A stretch of DNA of 16,853 nucleotides from contig DJYL01000089.1 of NCBI GenBank assembly GCA_002448495.1, positions 1 to 16,853 of the forward strand, read 5' to 3'. The stretch comes from Pseudoselenomonas ruminantium. GTDB taxonomy: Bacteria; Bacillota; Negativicutes; Selenomonadales; Selenomonadaceae. Positions 8,716 through 16,052 of the stretch are shown here, one piece after another (within the stretch, counting starts at the first letter, position 1; every line of letters begins with the position of its first letter). A program made the translations under genes and the position numbers. The notes beneath the pieces were generated by a model that saw only the letters and a program-made list of their open reading frames with translations, made no database searches and was not told the DNA's origin.

Positions 8716-8850
8716 TAGATAGCCGTAAATTTCCAAAGCAAAATTAAAAAAATTATGAAGCAGCTACTCCTGCGGCATTAAATCCCACAACAGCGTTCAT
8801 ATAAATGATTTCTAATTCATCGCAGTCTTAAAACCACTATTCGCTTTTAT
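8716..8850. other. Intergenic stretch between the thrS promoter and bioY
   Basis: No gene is called here. Downstream of bioY on the minus strand there is a short GCAG/CTGC hairpin (about 8760-8773) followed by a T-rich run, a possible weak terminator. A 15-codon reading frame (8753-8800, minus) lies across it but has no ribosome site. Confidence 0.4.
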
Positions 8851-9414
8851 TTATCGCTGGATTATCTGATTGACCTTCACCCCCAACCAGGCTGCCAGCA
8901 AGGCTTTTAGCACATCACCAAAGAGAAACGGGACAACCGCCAGCATTAATCCTTCATAGAATCCTACTTTCAGCACCAGCATCATCGAGATAAGCCCGCC
9001 TACATAGGTCAGCGGTACGCCAAGCAACACAGTTGCCGCTGCATAGCGGCGAAAGCTTATTTCCTTTCCCTTGAAACAGCTTTGCAAAAAGCAGACGATT
9101 GGCCAGCCAAAGTAAAAACCTGCCGTCGGCCCCATCAAACGTCCCAAGCCGCCAACACCACCGGGATAAACCGGCAGGCCAACTGCGCCCAGAAATAAAT
9201 AGGCAGCGATAGTGATAAACGCCAGTTTCGGCGGCAGCACCAAGGCCGTCAACGCAATGCCGATGGTCAAAGCGGTCACCAGGCCCGGTGTAAAGGGCAA
9301 AGGAAAGGTAATAAAGGCTGTCACACAGCAAAAAGCCAGACAGATGGCCATGCGGGTCATATCCTGCACGGAAAAACCGGCTTTCGGCAGGTCAATGGCA
9401 TTTTCTCTCAACAT
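8851..9414 (-). CDS. bioY: Biotin transporter BioY
   Basis: BioY is the membrane substrate-binding (S) component of an ECF-type biotin importer. The shared energising units EcfA, EcfA' and EcfT are usually encoded elsewhere, as appears to be the case here. The 187-residue protein is almost entirely hydrophobic, with about six membrane segments. It carries the family block GLPVYPGGVGGLGRLMGPTAGF (79-100, in part) and the C-terminal LFGDVLKALLAAWLG (164-178). ATG at 9414 is preferred over a GTG three codons upstream, because that GTG is part of the GAGGTG ribosome site, which sits six bases before the ATG. Its promoter overlaps the lysS terminator hairpin. No biotin synthesis gene is present in the window. 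Confidence 0.95.
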   Translation of the reverse strand: MLRENAIDLPKAGFSVQDMTRMAICLAFCCVTAFITFPLPFTPGLVTALTIGIALTALVLPPKLAFITIAAYLFLGAVGLPVYPGGVGGLGRLMGPTAGFYFGWPIVCFLQSCFKGKEISFRRYAAATVLLGVPLTYVGGLISMMLVLKVGFYEGLMLAVVPFLFGDVLKALLAAWLGVKVNQIIQR

Positions 9415-9426
9415 AGGAATCACCTC

Positions 9427-9484
9427 AAAAAAAGACGCTTTTTATAAATACATCTTCATTATAGACATATTCATAAAAAGCGTC
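9427..9484 (-). terminator. Terminator of the greA-lysS operon
   Basis: On the minus strand a 21-bp stem (9464-9484 with 9434-9454) closes a nine-base loop and is followed by seven T residues (9427-9433). Twelve outer pairs are perfect. The inner part is held by Watson-Crick pairs and three G-U pairs, which exist only in minus-strand RNA. The hairpin also contains the bioY promoter. Confidence 0.85.
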
Positions 9485-9486
9485 AA
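9458..9486 (-). promoter_or_regulatory. bioY promoter inside the lysS terminator
   Basis: On the minus strand TTGACG (9481-9486), a 17-base spacer and a perfect TATAAT (9458-9463) form a strong promoter. The -35 lies in the 5' arm of the terminator stem and the -10 in its loop. Transcripts starting near 9451 would contain only the 3' arm and so would not be terminated. The palindrome could also act as an operator, but it does not match the BirA operator I know. Confidence 0.75.
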
Positions 9487-9510
9487 CTTTATTTTCTGCT
9501 TAGTTAACCA

Positions 9511-11019
9511 TTAGTCAGCCAGTGGCTTCATGGTCGGGAACAGGAGTACATCGCGGATGGAGGCGGCATCCGTCAGGAACATAACCAGACGGTCAATGCC
9601 GATACCTACACCGCCCGTGGGGGGCAGACCATATTCGAGCGCCATGACGAAATCTTCGTCCATGCCATGCGCTTCATCATCACCGGCTTCACGCTGTTTG
9701 AGCTGGTCTTCAAAGCGCCCCTTCTGGTCAATCGGGTCGTTAAGCTCGGTAAAGCCATTAGCCAATTCGCGGCCATAGATGAAGAATTCAAAACGATCGG
9801 TAATGCGCGGGTCTTCAGCATTGCGCTTAGCCAGCGGAGAAATTTCCGTCGGATGCCCCGTGATGAAGGTCGGCTGCATCAGCGTTTCTTCTACTTTTTC
9901 CTCGAATGCCTGATTCAAAATGCCGCCGATGCCATGACGTTCTTCGTAGGGAACGCCGATTTCATCAGCTAGTTTGCGGGCCTCTTCTACAGTTTCGCAA
10001 GCCATGAAGTCCTTGCCCGTAGCTTCCTTAACGGCATCGTTCATGCTGATACGCTTAACCTTGGAGAGGTCAATTTCCACGCCCTGATAGTTGATTACGG
10101 AAGTACCGAGCACTTTCTGGGCAGCGTTAACGACGATGCCTTCGGTCAAATCCATCATATCCGTGTAATCGGCAAAAGCCTGATAGAACTCAATGGAAGT
10201 GAATTCCGGATTGTGACGAACGTCCATACCTTCGTTACGGAAGATACGGCCGATTTCGTATACGCGGTCAAGGCCGCCGACAATCAGGCGCTTGAGGTTG
10301 AGTTCCGTAGCGATACGCAGGTAGAGGTCGATATCCAGCGTGTTGTGATGCGTGATGAACGGACGGGCTGCTGCACCACCGGCGATGGTGGACAGAACCG
10401 GCGTTTCCACTTCCAGATAGCCGCGTTCATCCAGATACTCACGGATGGAGTTAATGGTCTTGGTGCGGCGGCGGAAGGTTTCGCGCACATCCTGATTCAT
10501 AATGAGGTCAAGATAGCGCTGACGATAGCGGATATCCACGTCCTGCAGGCCATGGAATTTTTCCGGCAGCGGGCGCAGGGATTTGGAGAGCAGCTCAAAG
10601 TCTTCTACGCGCACCGTAACTTCACCGCGATGCGTCTTGAACACCACGCCGCGAATGCCGATGATATCGCCGATATCGAGACGGCGGAACTGGCCTTTGT
10701 ACTTTTCTTCGCCCAGTACATCAATCTTGAAGTACACCTGAATATTGCCCGTGCGGTCATTCAGCGTACAGAAGGAAGCCTTACCATGACCGCGAATAGC
10801 CATGAGACGGCCAGCGATACATACTTCGGGGCCTTCTTCGTCCCCTTCGAGGTGTTCGTTATCCTTCTTGATATCTGCCGCATAAGCCGTCACATCAAAA
10901 CGGTGACCAAAGGGAGCCACGCCCATTTCCTTGAAGGCTTCCATCTTTTCACGGCGAACCTTCATCATCTCATTCAGGTCTTCCACAGGAGCCTGCTGAT
11001 TCTGCTTGTTTTCTGCCAT
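9511..11019 (-). CDS. lysS: Lysyl-tRNA synthetase, class II
   Basis: LysRS attaches lysine to its tRNA. The 502-residue protein has an N-terminal OB-fold anticodon-binding domain (about 65-145) and a class II catalytic domain. Motif 1 lies around YLEVETPVL (201-209), motif 2 is [17 protein letters not shown] (258-274), and motif 3 is [14 protein letters not shown] (about 470-483). The start ATG at 11019 has GGGAGAA about nine bases upstream. The gene follows greA by 33 bases in one operon, an arrangement common in Firmicutes. No T-box is present in front of it. Confidence 0.98.
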   Translation of the reverse strand: MAENKQNQQAPVEDLNEMMKVRREKMEAFKEMGVAPFGHRFDVTAYAADIKKDNEHLEGDEEGPEVCIAGRLMAIRGHGKASFCTLNDRTGNIQVYFKIDVLGEEKYKGQFRRLDIGDIIGIRGVVFKTHRGEVTVRVEDFELLSKSLRPLPEKFHGLQDVDIRYRQRYLDLIMNQDVRETFRRRTKTINSIREYLDERGYLEVETPVLSTIAGGAAARPFITHHNTLDIDLYLRIATELNLKRLIVGGLDRVYEIGRIFRNEGMDVRHNPEFTSIEFYQAFADYTDMMDLTEGIVVNAAQKVLGTSVINYQGVEIDLSKVKRISMNDAVKEATGKDFMACETVEEARKLADEIGVPYEERHGIGGILNQAFEEKVEETLMQPTFITGHPTEISPLAKRNAEDPRITDRFEFFIYGRELANGFTELNDPIDQKGRFEDQLKQREAGDDEAHGMDEDFVMALEYGLPPTGGVGIGIDRLVMFLTDAASIRDVLLFPTMKPLAD

Positions 11020-11052
11020 TTATGCAAATTCTCCCATCTATTATAGCTAAAA

Positions 11053-11529
11053 TTAGCTCAAAATTTCTTTGATTTCGTACTTAATGATGCCAGCCGGAGC
11101 ATGAACATCCACCACAGCGCCAACCTTCTGACCGAGAAGCGCCTGACCGAGCGGAGATTCGTTGGAAATCTTGCCTTCGTCCGGGTCAGCTTCCGTAGAA
11201 CCAACAATCATAAAGGTTTCCGGACCATCTTCAGCAAATTCCAAGTCAATAACCGAAACCTTAGACCCCATCTGCACAACATCACCGGAACCAGCCTTGA
11301 TGATATCGGAGTTACGGATTTTGGCTTCCAAATCCTGAATTTCACCTTCGAGGAAGGCCTGTTCGTTTTTCGCATCATCGTACTCGGAGTTTTCCGAAAG
11401 GTCCCCCAGTGCGATAGCGGCTTTCAAACGCTCTGCCACTTCGATACGGCGGACACTTTTCAAGTAGTTCAGTTTTTCTACCAGTTTATTATAACCATCT
11501 TCGGTCAGCATGACCTTTTTATCTGCCAT
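11053..11529 (-). CDS. greA: Transcription elongation factor GreA
   Basis: GreA enters the secondary channel of RNA polymerase and triggers cleavage of backtracked transcripts. The 158-residue length is standard. The N-terminal coiled coil (about 1-75) contains the acidic tip residues in LSENSEYDDAKNEQ, and the C-terminal FKBP-like domain contains SPLGQALLGQKVGAVVDV. The start ATG at 11529 has AGGGG eight bases upstream. It is the first gene of the greA-lysS operon, driven by a consensus promoter. Confidence 0.98.
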   Translation of the reverse strand: MADKKVMLTEDGYNKLVEKLNYLKSVRRIEVAERLKAAIALGDLSENSEYDDAKNEQAFLEGEIQDLEAKIRNSDIIKAGSGDVVQMGSKVSVIDLEFAEDGPETFMIVGSTEADPDEGKISNESPLGQALLGQKVGAVVDVHAPAGIIKYEIKEILS

Positions 11530-11574
11530 GTTAAACGCCCCTTTGCTATTTCATCGTTTTATAGTAACTAATTT

Positions 11575-11603
11575 ATTATATGACGGGCACCCAATCCTGT
11601 CAA
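11575..11603 (-). promoter_or_regulatory. Promoter of the greA-lysS operon
   Basis: On the minus strand TTGACA (11598-11603), a 17-base spacer and TATAAT (11575-11580) match the sigma-A consensus at every position. Transcription should begin near 11568, about 39 bases before the greA start. Confidence 0.9.
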
Positions 11604-11653
11604 CCGCAGGGGCAGCCAGTTTTGCAGTTTTATTAACATCTTCTGTTAAAGAC

Positions 11654-11736
11654 GGAGGGGCGGGGCGGCAATAGCTTTCGTCAGCTTAGACAGGCTTGTC
11701 AAACGCTTCCGAAAGCCATCGCCGCCCCGCCCCTCC
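11654..11736 (-). repeat. Hairpin repeat element, copy 1 (minus orientation)
   Basis: This 83-base palindrome is read in the minus direction. A perfect 16-bp arm (11721-11736 with 11654-11669, very G- and C-rich) is followed by GATG pairing TATT through two G-T wobbles, a 7-bp stem GCTTTCG/CGAAAGC, a 3x3 internal loop, and the 23-base core at 11684-11706. The core includes TTTGACAAGCCTGTCTAA on the minus strand and can itself fold as GACA/TGTC with a four-base loop. An outer TGTTA/TAACA pair at 11644-11648 and 11741-11745 may extend the structure. Confidence 0.9.
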
Positions 11737-11826
11737 TCACTAACAGCCTAATAGCTTATCACTACAAGCTATTATAACGCCTAACGAGTCAGGAGACATT
11801 TTCTTGTCTCGTTATATGCGCATTAA

Positions 11827-11909
11827 GCCCGTGGGGACTGGCGGTGTTTTTTCGCAGCGTTTGACAAGCCTGTCTAAGCGAAGAAAAAATACTGCCAGTC
11901 CCCACGGGC
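11827..11909 (+). repeat. Hairpin repeat element, copy 2 (plus orientation)
   Basis: This copy has the same 83-base design as copy 1. A perfect 16-bp arm (11827-11842 with 11894-11909) is followed by GGTG (11843-11846) pairing TACT (11890-11893) with wobbles at both ends, a 7-bp stem TTTTTTC/GAAAAAA, a 3x3 internal loop, and the core at 11857-11879. The core is identical to that of copy 1, but the arm sequence is unrelated to it. Confidence 0.92.
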
Positions 11910-11959
11910 GGCCTTTGCATATTGATGTTAACCACGAACCATGCTAACGCACATAATAA

Positions 11960-12038
11960 GCCCGGCGGCTGATGATGCTTTTCCGTCGCGTTTGACAAGC
12001 TTGTCTAAGCAGAGGAAAAGTATTATCAGCCGCCGGGC
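11960..12038 (+). repeat. Hairpin repeat element, copy 3 (plus orientation)
   Basis: This copy is 79 bases long. A perfect 14-bp arm (11960-11973 with 12025-12038) is followed by GATG (11974-11977) pairing TATT (12021-12024), a 7-bp stem CTTTTCC/GGAAAAG, a 3x3 internal loop, and the core at 11988-12010. The core differs from the other two copies at one base (AAGCTTG instead of AAGCCTG), which makes GACAAGCTTGTC a perfect palindrome. Confidence 0.92.
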
Positions 12039-12066
12039 GCCTTGTACATAACGATGTAAACCTAAA

Positions 12067-13719
12067 TTACTTCACAACGGCTCCTGTGCTTGCCGAAGTA
12101 GTCATGCGTGCATACCGTGCCAAATACCCGTGTTTAATCTTCGGTTCCGGCTTCTGCCAGTTAGCGCGGCGCTCTGCGAGCACTTCATCACTGACATTGA
12201 GCTCGAGCTTGCGGTTCGGAATATCGATGGTGATTTCATCCCCATCTTCAATGAGGGCAATCGGCCCGCCTTCCATAGCTTCCGGGGATACATGGCCTAC
12301 GCAGGCTCCTTGGCTGGCACCGCTAAAACGGCCGTCGGTAATGAGCCCGACTTTAAGCCCACGGCCTGTGATAACGGCGGTCGGATTGAGCATTTCCTGC
12401 ATGCCGGGGCCGCCCTTGGGGCCTTCGTAGCGAATGACCACAACATCCCCATCATGGATTTCCCCATTCATAATGGCATCGCAGGCCGCAGGTTCCGAAT
12501 CGTAGCACTTGGCCTTACCGGTATAAGTCAGCATATCCTCTGCCACAGCCGAAGCCTTGACCACGGCATAATCCGGTGCCAAATTGCCTTTGAGCACGGC
12601 AATGCCGCCTTCGGGACGATACGGCGTTTCCACGGAATGAATCACCGTGTTGTCTTCCACCGGCGTATTCTTGATTCGATCCCCCATAGTGCCTGTAACG
12701 GTCAGCGCATCCAAATGAATGAGATTTTTCTTGGACAATTCATTCATCACCGCCGAAATGCCGCCCGCTTCGTTGAGGTCAACCATATGATGTTTGCCTG
12801 CCGGGCTGAGTTTGGCAATATATGGCGTACGGCGGGAAATCTCGTCAAAGAGCGGTGCCGGAATCTCAATGCCTGCTTCATGGGCAATGGCCGTGAGGTG
12901 CAGTACCGTATTGGAAGAACCGCCAATCGCCATATCCACCGTGATGGCATTTTCAAAAGCTTTCTTGGTCAGAATATCGCGGGGGCGAATGTTGTTCTTC
13001 AAGAGTTCCATCACCACAGCGCCGGCACGTTTCGCCAGCAAACGGCGGCCGCCGGTATAAGCAGCAGGAATCGTGCCATTGCCCGGCAGTGCCATGCCGA
13101 GCACTTCCGACAGGGAGTTCATGGTATTGGCGGTAAAGAGTCCTGCGCAGGAACCGCAACCCGGACAGCATTTTGCTTCCAAATCTTCCATTTCTTCGGC
13201 AGTCATATCACCTGCAGCAAATTTACCGGCGGCTTCAAAAGCCTGACTGACGCTGACATCATGGCCTTTATAACGCCCCGGCAGCATCGGGCCGCCGGAT
13301 ACCACAACAGCGGGGATATTCAAGCGGGCTGCCGCCATCAGCATACCCGGAACGACCTTGTCGCAGTTCGGAATCAGAATCAGTGCGTCAAAGCCGGAGG
13401 CCATGGTCACAGCTTCTACGGAATCAGCGATAAGTTCACGGCTCGCCAGCGAATATTTCATGCCCGTATGCCCCATGGCAATACCATCACAGACCCCGAT
13501 AGCCGGAAATTCAATCGGTGTACCGCCGGCAGCAGCTACACCGAGTTTGGCAGCTTCAGCAATTTCCCGCAGATGAATATGACCGGGAATAATTTCGTTA
13601 AAGGAGTTGCAAATACCAATCAGGGGCTTATTTAAGTCCTCCGGACCATAACCATTGGCATGAAACAGGGAACGATGCGCACAACGGGTAGCGCCTTTTT
13701 TTACATTATCGCTAATCAT
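12067..13719 (-). CDS. ilvD: Dihydroxy-acid dehydratase
   Basis: IlvD removes water from dihydroxy acids in the third common step of valine, leucine and isoleucine synthesis. The protein has 550 residues. Visible landmarks are PNCDK (117-121, cluster ligand Cys119), VCDGIAMGH (76-84) and [18 protein letters not shown] (184-201), with Cys191 as the likely second cluster ligand, and C-terminal [13 protein letters not shown] and DGRFSG. The segment IPGHIHL (44-50) has glycine where [2Fe-2S] members have cysteine, which is how the oxygen-sensitive E. coli [4Fe-4S] enzyme reads. ATG at 13719 has AGGAGA eight bases upstream. No other ilv or leu gene is adjacent. cobO lies upstream on the same strand at 78 bases. 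Confidence 0.97.
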   Translation of the reverse strand: MISDNVKKGATRCAHRSLFHANGYGPEDLNKPLIGICNSFNEIIPGHIHLREIAEAAKLGVAAAGGTPIEFPAIGVCDGIAMGHTGMKYSLASRELIADSVEAVTMASGFDALILIPNCDKVVPGMLMAAARLNIPAVVVSGGPMLPGRYKGHDVSVSQAFEAAGKFAAGDMTAEEMEDLEAKCCPGCGSCAGLFTANTMNSLSEVLGMALPGNGTIPAAYTGGRRLLAKRAGAVVMELLKNNIRPRDILTKKAFENAITVDMAIGGSSNTVLHLTAIAHEAGIEIPAPLFDEISRRTPYIAKLSPAGKHHMVDLNEAGGISAVMNELSKKNLIHLDALTVTGTMGDRIKNTPVEDNTVIHSVETPYRPEGGIAVLKGNLAPDYAVVKASAVAEDMLTYTGKAKCYDSEPAACDAIMNGEIHDGDVVVIRYEGPKGGPGMQEMLNPTAVITGRGLKVGLITDGRFSGASQGACVGHVSPEAMEGGPIALIEDGDEITIDIPNRKLELNVSDEVLAERRANWQKPEPKIKHGYLARYARMTTSASTGAVVK

Positions 13720-13748
13720 TCTTCCACTCTCCTAAGTACCAAGATACG

Positions 13749-13777
13749 AATATAGTTACAAGTTTACAACTTTACAA
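13749..13777 (-). promoter_or_regulatory. Possible ilvD promoter with three tandem 8-base repeats
   Basis: On the minus strand TTGTAA (13772-13777), a 17-base spacer and TATATT (13749-13754) make a plausible promoter. The spacer and -35 coincide with three head-to-tail 8-base units, TTGTAAAG, TTGTAAAC and TTGTAACT (13754-13777). These may be an operator or simply AT-rich repetition. Confidence 0.5.
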
Positions 13778-13797
13778 TTGAATTTGCAAGTCGTGTG

Positions 13798-14334
13798 TTA
13801 AAATTCGATTCCTTTCTGTGCCTTAATGCCCTTTTGATATGGATGTTTAATCTCCTTCATCTCCGTGACCAGATCCGCCCGCTCCACTAGAGAATCTGCC
13901 GCATCCCGGCCGGTCATGACCAGATGCAACTCTTTTGGGCGCAGGTCAAGCAGTTCGAGCATATCTTTTTCTGTAATCAGCTCATATTTCACGGCATAGT
14001 TGATTTCATCCAGAATAACTAAATCCCATTTGCCGCTTTGAATTTCTTCTTGGGCGCGCTTGAGTGTTTCCTGTGCCGCAGCCTTGTGTTCTTCCTGGGT
14101 GGTCGGCCCTTTGTTGGTAAAGCCCAGACCACACTGGTCAATTTCTATGCGGTCATCGATATTTTTTAGGGCTTCAATGGTCTTTAATTCCCCATAGGTG
14201 CAGCCGCCCTTGATAAACTGCAAAATTAAAACCCGAAAGCCATCGCCCCAGGCACGGATAGCCAGCCCCAAGGCCGCTGTGGTCTTGCCCTTGCCGTTTC
14301 CGGTATGTACAATTACCAAACCTTGCTTTTCCAT
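13798..14334 (-). CDS. cobO: Cob(I)yrinic acid a,c-diamide adenosyltransferase
   Basis: This enzyme of the BtuR/CobO/CobA family transfers the adenosyl group of ATP to reduced cobalamin or its precursor corrinoids, giving the coenzyme B12 form. The 178-residue protein has the family P-loop GNGKGKTT (12-19), QFIKG (39-43), the Walker B region VILDEINYAV (106-115), TGR (141-143), and a C-terminal HPYQKGIKAQKGIEF that closely follows BtuR. ATG at 14334 is preferred, with GAGGTG eight bases upstream. A GTG two codons earlier would be only two bases from that site. No other cobalamin gene is nearby, so a salvage role is as likely as synthesis. Confidence 0.95.
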   Translation of the reverse strand: MEKQGLVIVHTGNGKGKTTAALGLAIRAWGDGFRVLILQFIKGGCTYGELKTIEALKNIDDRIEIDQCGLGFTNKGPTTQEEHKAAAQETLKRAQEEIQSGKWDLVILDEINYAVKYELITEKDMLELLDLRPKELHLVMTGRDAADSLVERADLVTEMKEIKHPYQKGIKAQKGIEF

Positions 14335-14419
14335 TTTCACATCACCTCAAAAGTATGCTATACTATTTAATATATTATAGATTATGCAAGAAAATCCTGT
14401 TAATGTTGGTGTTATTTTT
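14335..14419. promoter_or_regulatory. Divergent promoter region between cobO and the SGNH gene
   Basis: On the plus strand TTCACA (14336-14341), a 17-base spacer and TATACT (14359-14364) could drive the SGNH gene. On the minus strand TTAACA, 18 bases and TATAAT (the -10 near 14372-14377) could drive cobO. The region is very AT-rich, so neither assignment is firm. Confidence 0.45.
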
Positions 14420-16039
14420 ATGAAGAAATTTTTGTTATTCACGCTGATTATCCTTGGTTTTACCATCTTATCAGCTTATATGGCGGAGAAAACCGATGTA
14501 CTGGGGCTGCGCAACATGGAGCTTTCCGCTTCCTTTGACGAGCAGGACGGCAAGCTGACCCTTTCATGGGATCCGCTGCCTTATCCCTGTTTCTACAAAG
14601 TGGAAACCTATTCTCCTACCACGGGGCTGGTAGAAGGAGAACCGGAGACAAAATTCTGGGGCAGTGGTTACACCATGAACGCCAGCTATGAACTCCCTCC
14701 CAGTGCCATCCCGATGAACTATCGGGTGACGGCCTATGGCATGTTTGGGCAGTTGACTGAGCCTTCACGACCGATTGAAAATCCACTGCATACCAAGCAG
14801 CCCGTAAGCCCGTCGGTAATTTTTCATTACGGCGAGGAACATCCTGCCAGTCTTATGCCCTTTCTGGTCTGGCACTCGGTTCCCAATGCAGTATGCTACG
14901 AAGTGGAACTGCTCGCAGGCAAACCTGCTCAGGAGGGTGGCATTGCCGCGGATAAAAACAATCATTTGGAAAGCACCCAGCTGATTTTCACCAACGGCTG
15001 GCAGGCAGACCTGAAAAAATATGCCAACAGGAAATTTATTTACTGGCGGGTGCGGGCGCTGGATATTCACCATCAGCCGATTGGTGAATTTTCGCCTGCG
15101 GAAGAACTATACATTGACCCGAATCTTCCCCAGCCCAATCATCCTCTGCTGAATGAATTCGACCAGATGCCCAATTTTGAGATGCCCATTTACCCGGTCT
15201 ACCAGTGGATTCCCCTGCACAATATTGAGCGCTATGAAGTTGAACTGATGATTCATCCTCCAACAGCTGAAAATGACAATGTGCCGACTGCCGATGCCGC
15301 CTGGCGCAATGTGGTCAATTCCGCTACTGCCTGTTATGATGAATACCCCCGCCCCTATGCCGGGGATTACTACTGGCGGGTGCGCGGAATTGACAAAGCG
15401 GGCAATCCTGTCGGTGTCTGGTCAGATACGGCGCACTTCGTGGTCAAACAGCAGCCAGAGCGCGTGCCGGTTGCCGTTCTCGGTGACAGCATTACCCACG
15501 GCGGCGGTGCTGTATCCAACTCCCCGGCAGCTCTCGAATACAGTTATACCACCTATTTTGATTTTCCCTGCCTGAACTTAGGGCGCAGCGGCGATACCTC
15601 CACGATGACCCTGCAGCGATTTGATCAGGATGTTCTGCCCTTTAGACCGAAAAACCTTTTAATCCTCACGGGCACCAACAGCCTGCGGGCGCCGAATCTC
15701 CAGCCGGAAATCATCATCAACGATTTGGAGGCCATCCGGCAAAAATGCGAGGCCAACGATATCCGCCCCATTTTCCTGACCTTGATGCCCATTAATCCCG
15801 CCAATATACAATTCGCCTTCCATACGGCTACCGATAAGCGTTGGGAGACAAAACTCCAGCAGGTGAACAACTGGGTGCGCAGCCAGCCATATTACATTGA
15901 CCTTGAACCATATTTCTACGACCCATCCCACAAGGTCATGGACAACAAATTTTCCATTGACGGACTTCATCCGGATGTCTATGGCAAAATGCTGATGGGT
16001 GAAATCATCAATCAGCATAAGGATGCATTCCGTCCGTAA
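14420..16039 (+). CDS. Secreted or membrane-anchored SGNH hydrolase with three fibronectin III-like modules
   Basis: This is a predicted esterase or acyl hydrolase outside the cytoplasm, with unknown substrate. The 539-residue form from ATG 14420 starts with a hydrophobic segment MKKFLLFTLIILGFTILSAY, an uncleaved anchor or a signal peptide. A start 12 codons earlier has no ribosome site. Three beta-sandwich-like modules follow (about 31-120, 130-234 and 245-343), the last two marked by near-identical YWRVRALD (208-215) and YWRVRGID (318-325). The SGNH domain (348-539) has block I GDSITH (355-360, nucleophile Ser357), block II around Gly388, block III GTNS (418-421) and block V DGLHPD (514-519, Asp514 and His517). 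A bidirectional terminator follows. A role in trimming sugars or cell-wall esters is inferred only. Confidence 0.85.
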   Translation: MKKFLLFTLIILGFTILSAYMAEKTDVLGLRNMELSASFDEQDGKLTLSWDPLPYPCFYKVETYSPTTGLVEGEPETKFWGSGYTMNASYELPPSAIPMNYRVTAYGMFGQLTEPSRPIENPLHTKQPVSPSVIFHYGEEHPASLMPFLVWHSVPNAVCYEVELLAGKPAQEGGIAADKNNHLESTQLIFTNGWQADLKKYANRKFIYWRVRALDIHHQPIGEFSPAEELYIDPNLPQPNHPLLNEFDQMPNFEMPIYPVYQWIPLHNIERYEVELMIHPPTAENDNVPTADAAWRNVVNSATACYDEYPRPYAGDYYWRVRGIDKAGNPVGVWSDTAHFVVKQQPERVPVAVLGDSITHGGGAVSNSPAALEYSYTTYFDFPCLNLGRSGDTSTMTLQRFDQDVLPFRPKNLLILTGTNSLRAPNLQPEIIINDLEAIRQKCEANDIRPIFLTLMPINPANIQFAFHTATDKRWETKLQQVNNWVRSQPYYIDLEPYFYDPSHKVMDNKFSIDGLHPDVYGKMLMGEIINQHKDAFRP

Positions 16040-16052
16040 AGCGAATAAGACA

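Larger units (their letters stand above)
11604..12066. other. Gene-free region carrying three related hairpin elements
   Basis: These 463 bases between the greA promoter and the end of ilvD have no supportable gene. They hold three copies of the hairpin element entered separately below. Between copies 1 and 2 there are small hairpins: a 9-bp stem at 11749-11757 with 11766-11774, and two alternative stems at 11782-11814 (GAGACA/TGTCTC and TAACGAG/CTCGTTA). No T-rich tail follows any of the large hairpins, so none is an ordinary intrinsic terminator. No separate terminator for ilvD is visible. Confidence 0.8.

Noticed and set aside
9434..9484. BirA operator in front of bioY
   Set aside because: The palindrome has 12 perfect outer pairs in GACGCTTTTTAT, not the TTGTTAAC/GTTAACAA-type half sites, and it is fully explained as the lysS terminator.
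11789..11998. 69-residue minus-strand frame across hairpin copies 2 and 3
   Set aside because: It is built from the palindromic repeat sequence, has no ribosome site and no recognisable domain. It is most likely an artefact of the repeats.
11860..12005. Promoters from the TTGACA in the repeat core
   Set aside because: The core contains a perfect -35 hexamer, but no -10 hexamer lies 16-18 bases downstream in any copy.
11654..12038. CRISPR array or integron attC array for the three repeats
   Set aside because: The copies are not direct repeats of constant unit with regular spacers: one is inverted, and conservation is in the loop core rather than in the whole unit. attC sites conserve their ends and vary in the loop, the opposite of what is seen. 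No cas or integrase gene is in the window.
11654..12038. Ordinary intrinsic terminators of ilvD
   Set aside because: None of the three hairpins is followed by a T run on either strand, and two of them are in the weaker-pairing orientation for ilvD transcripts.
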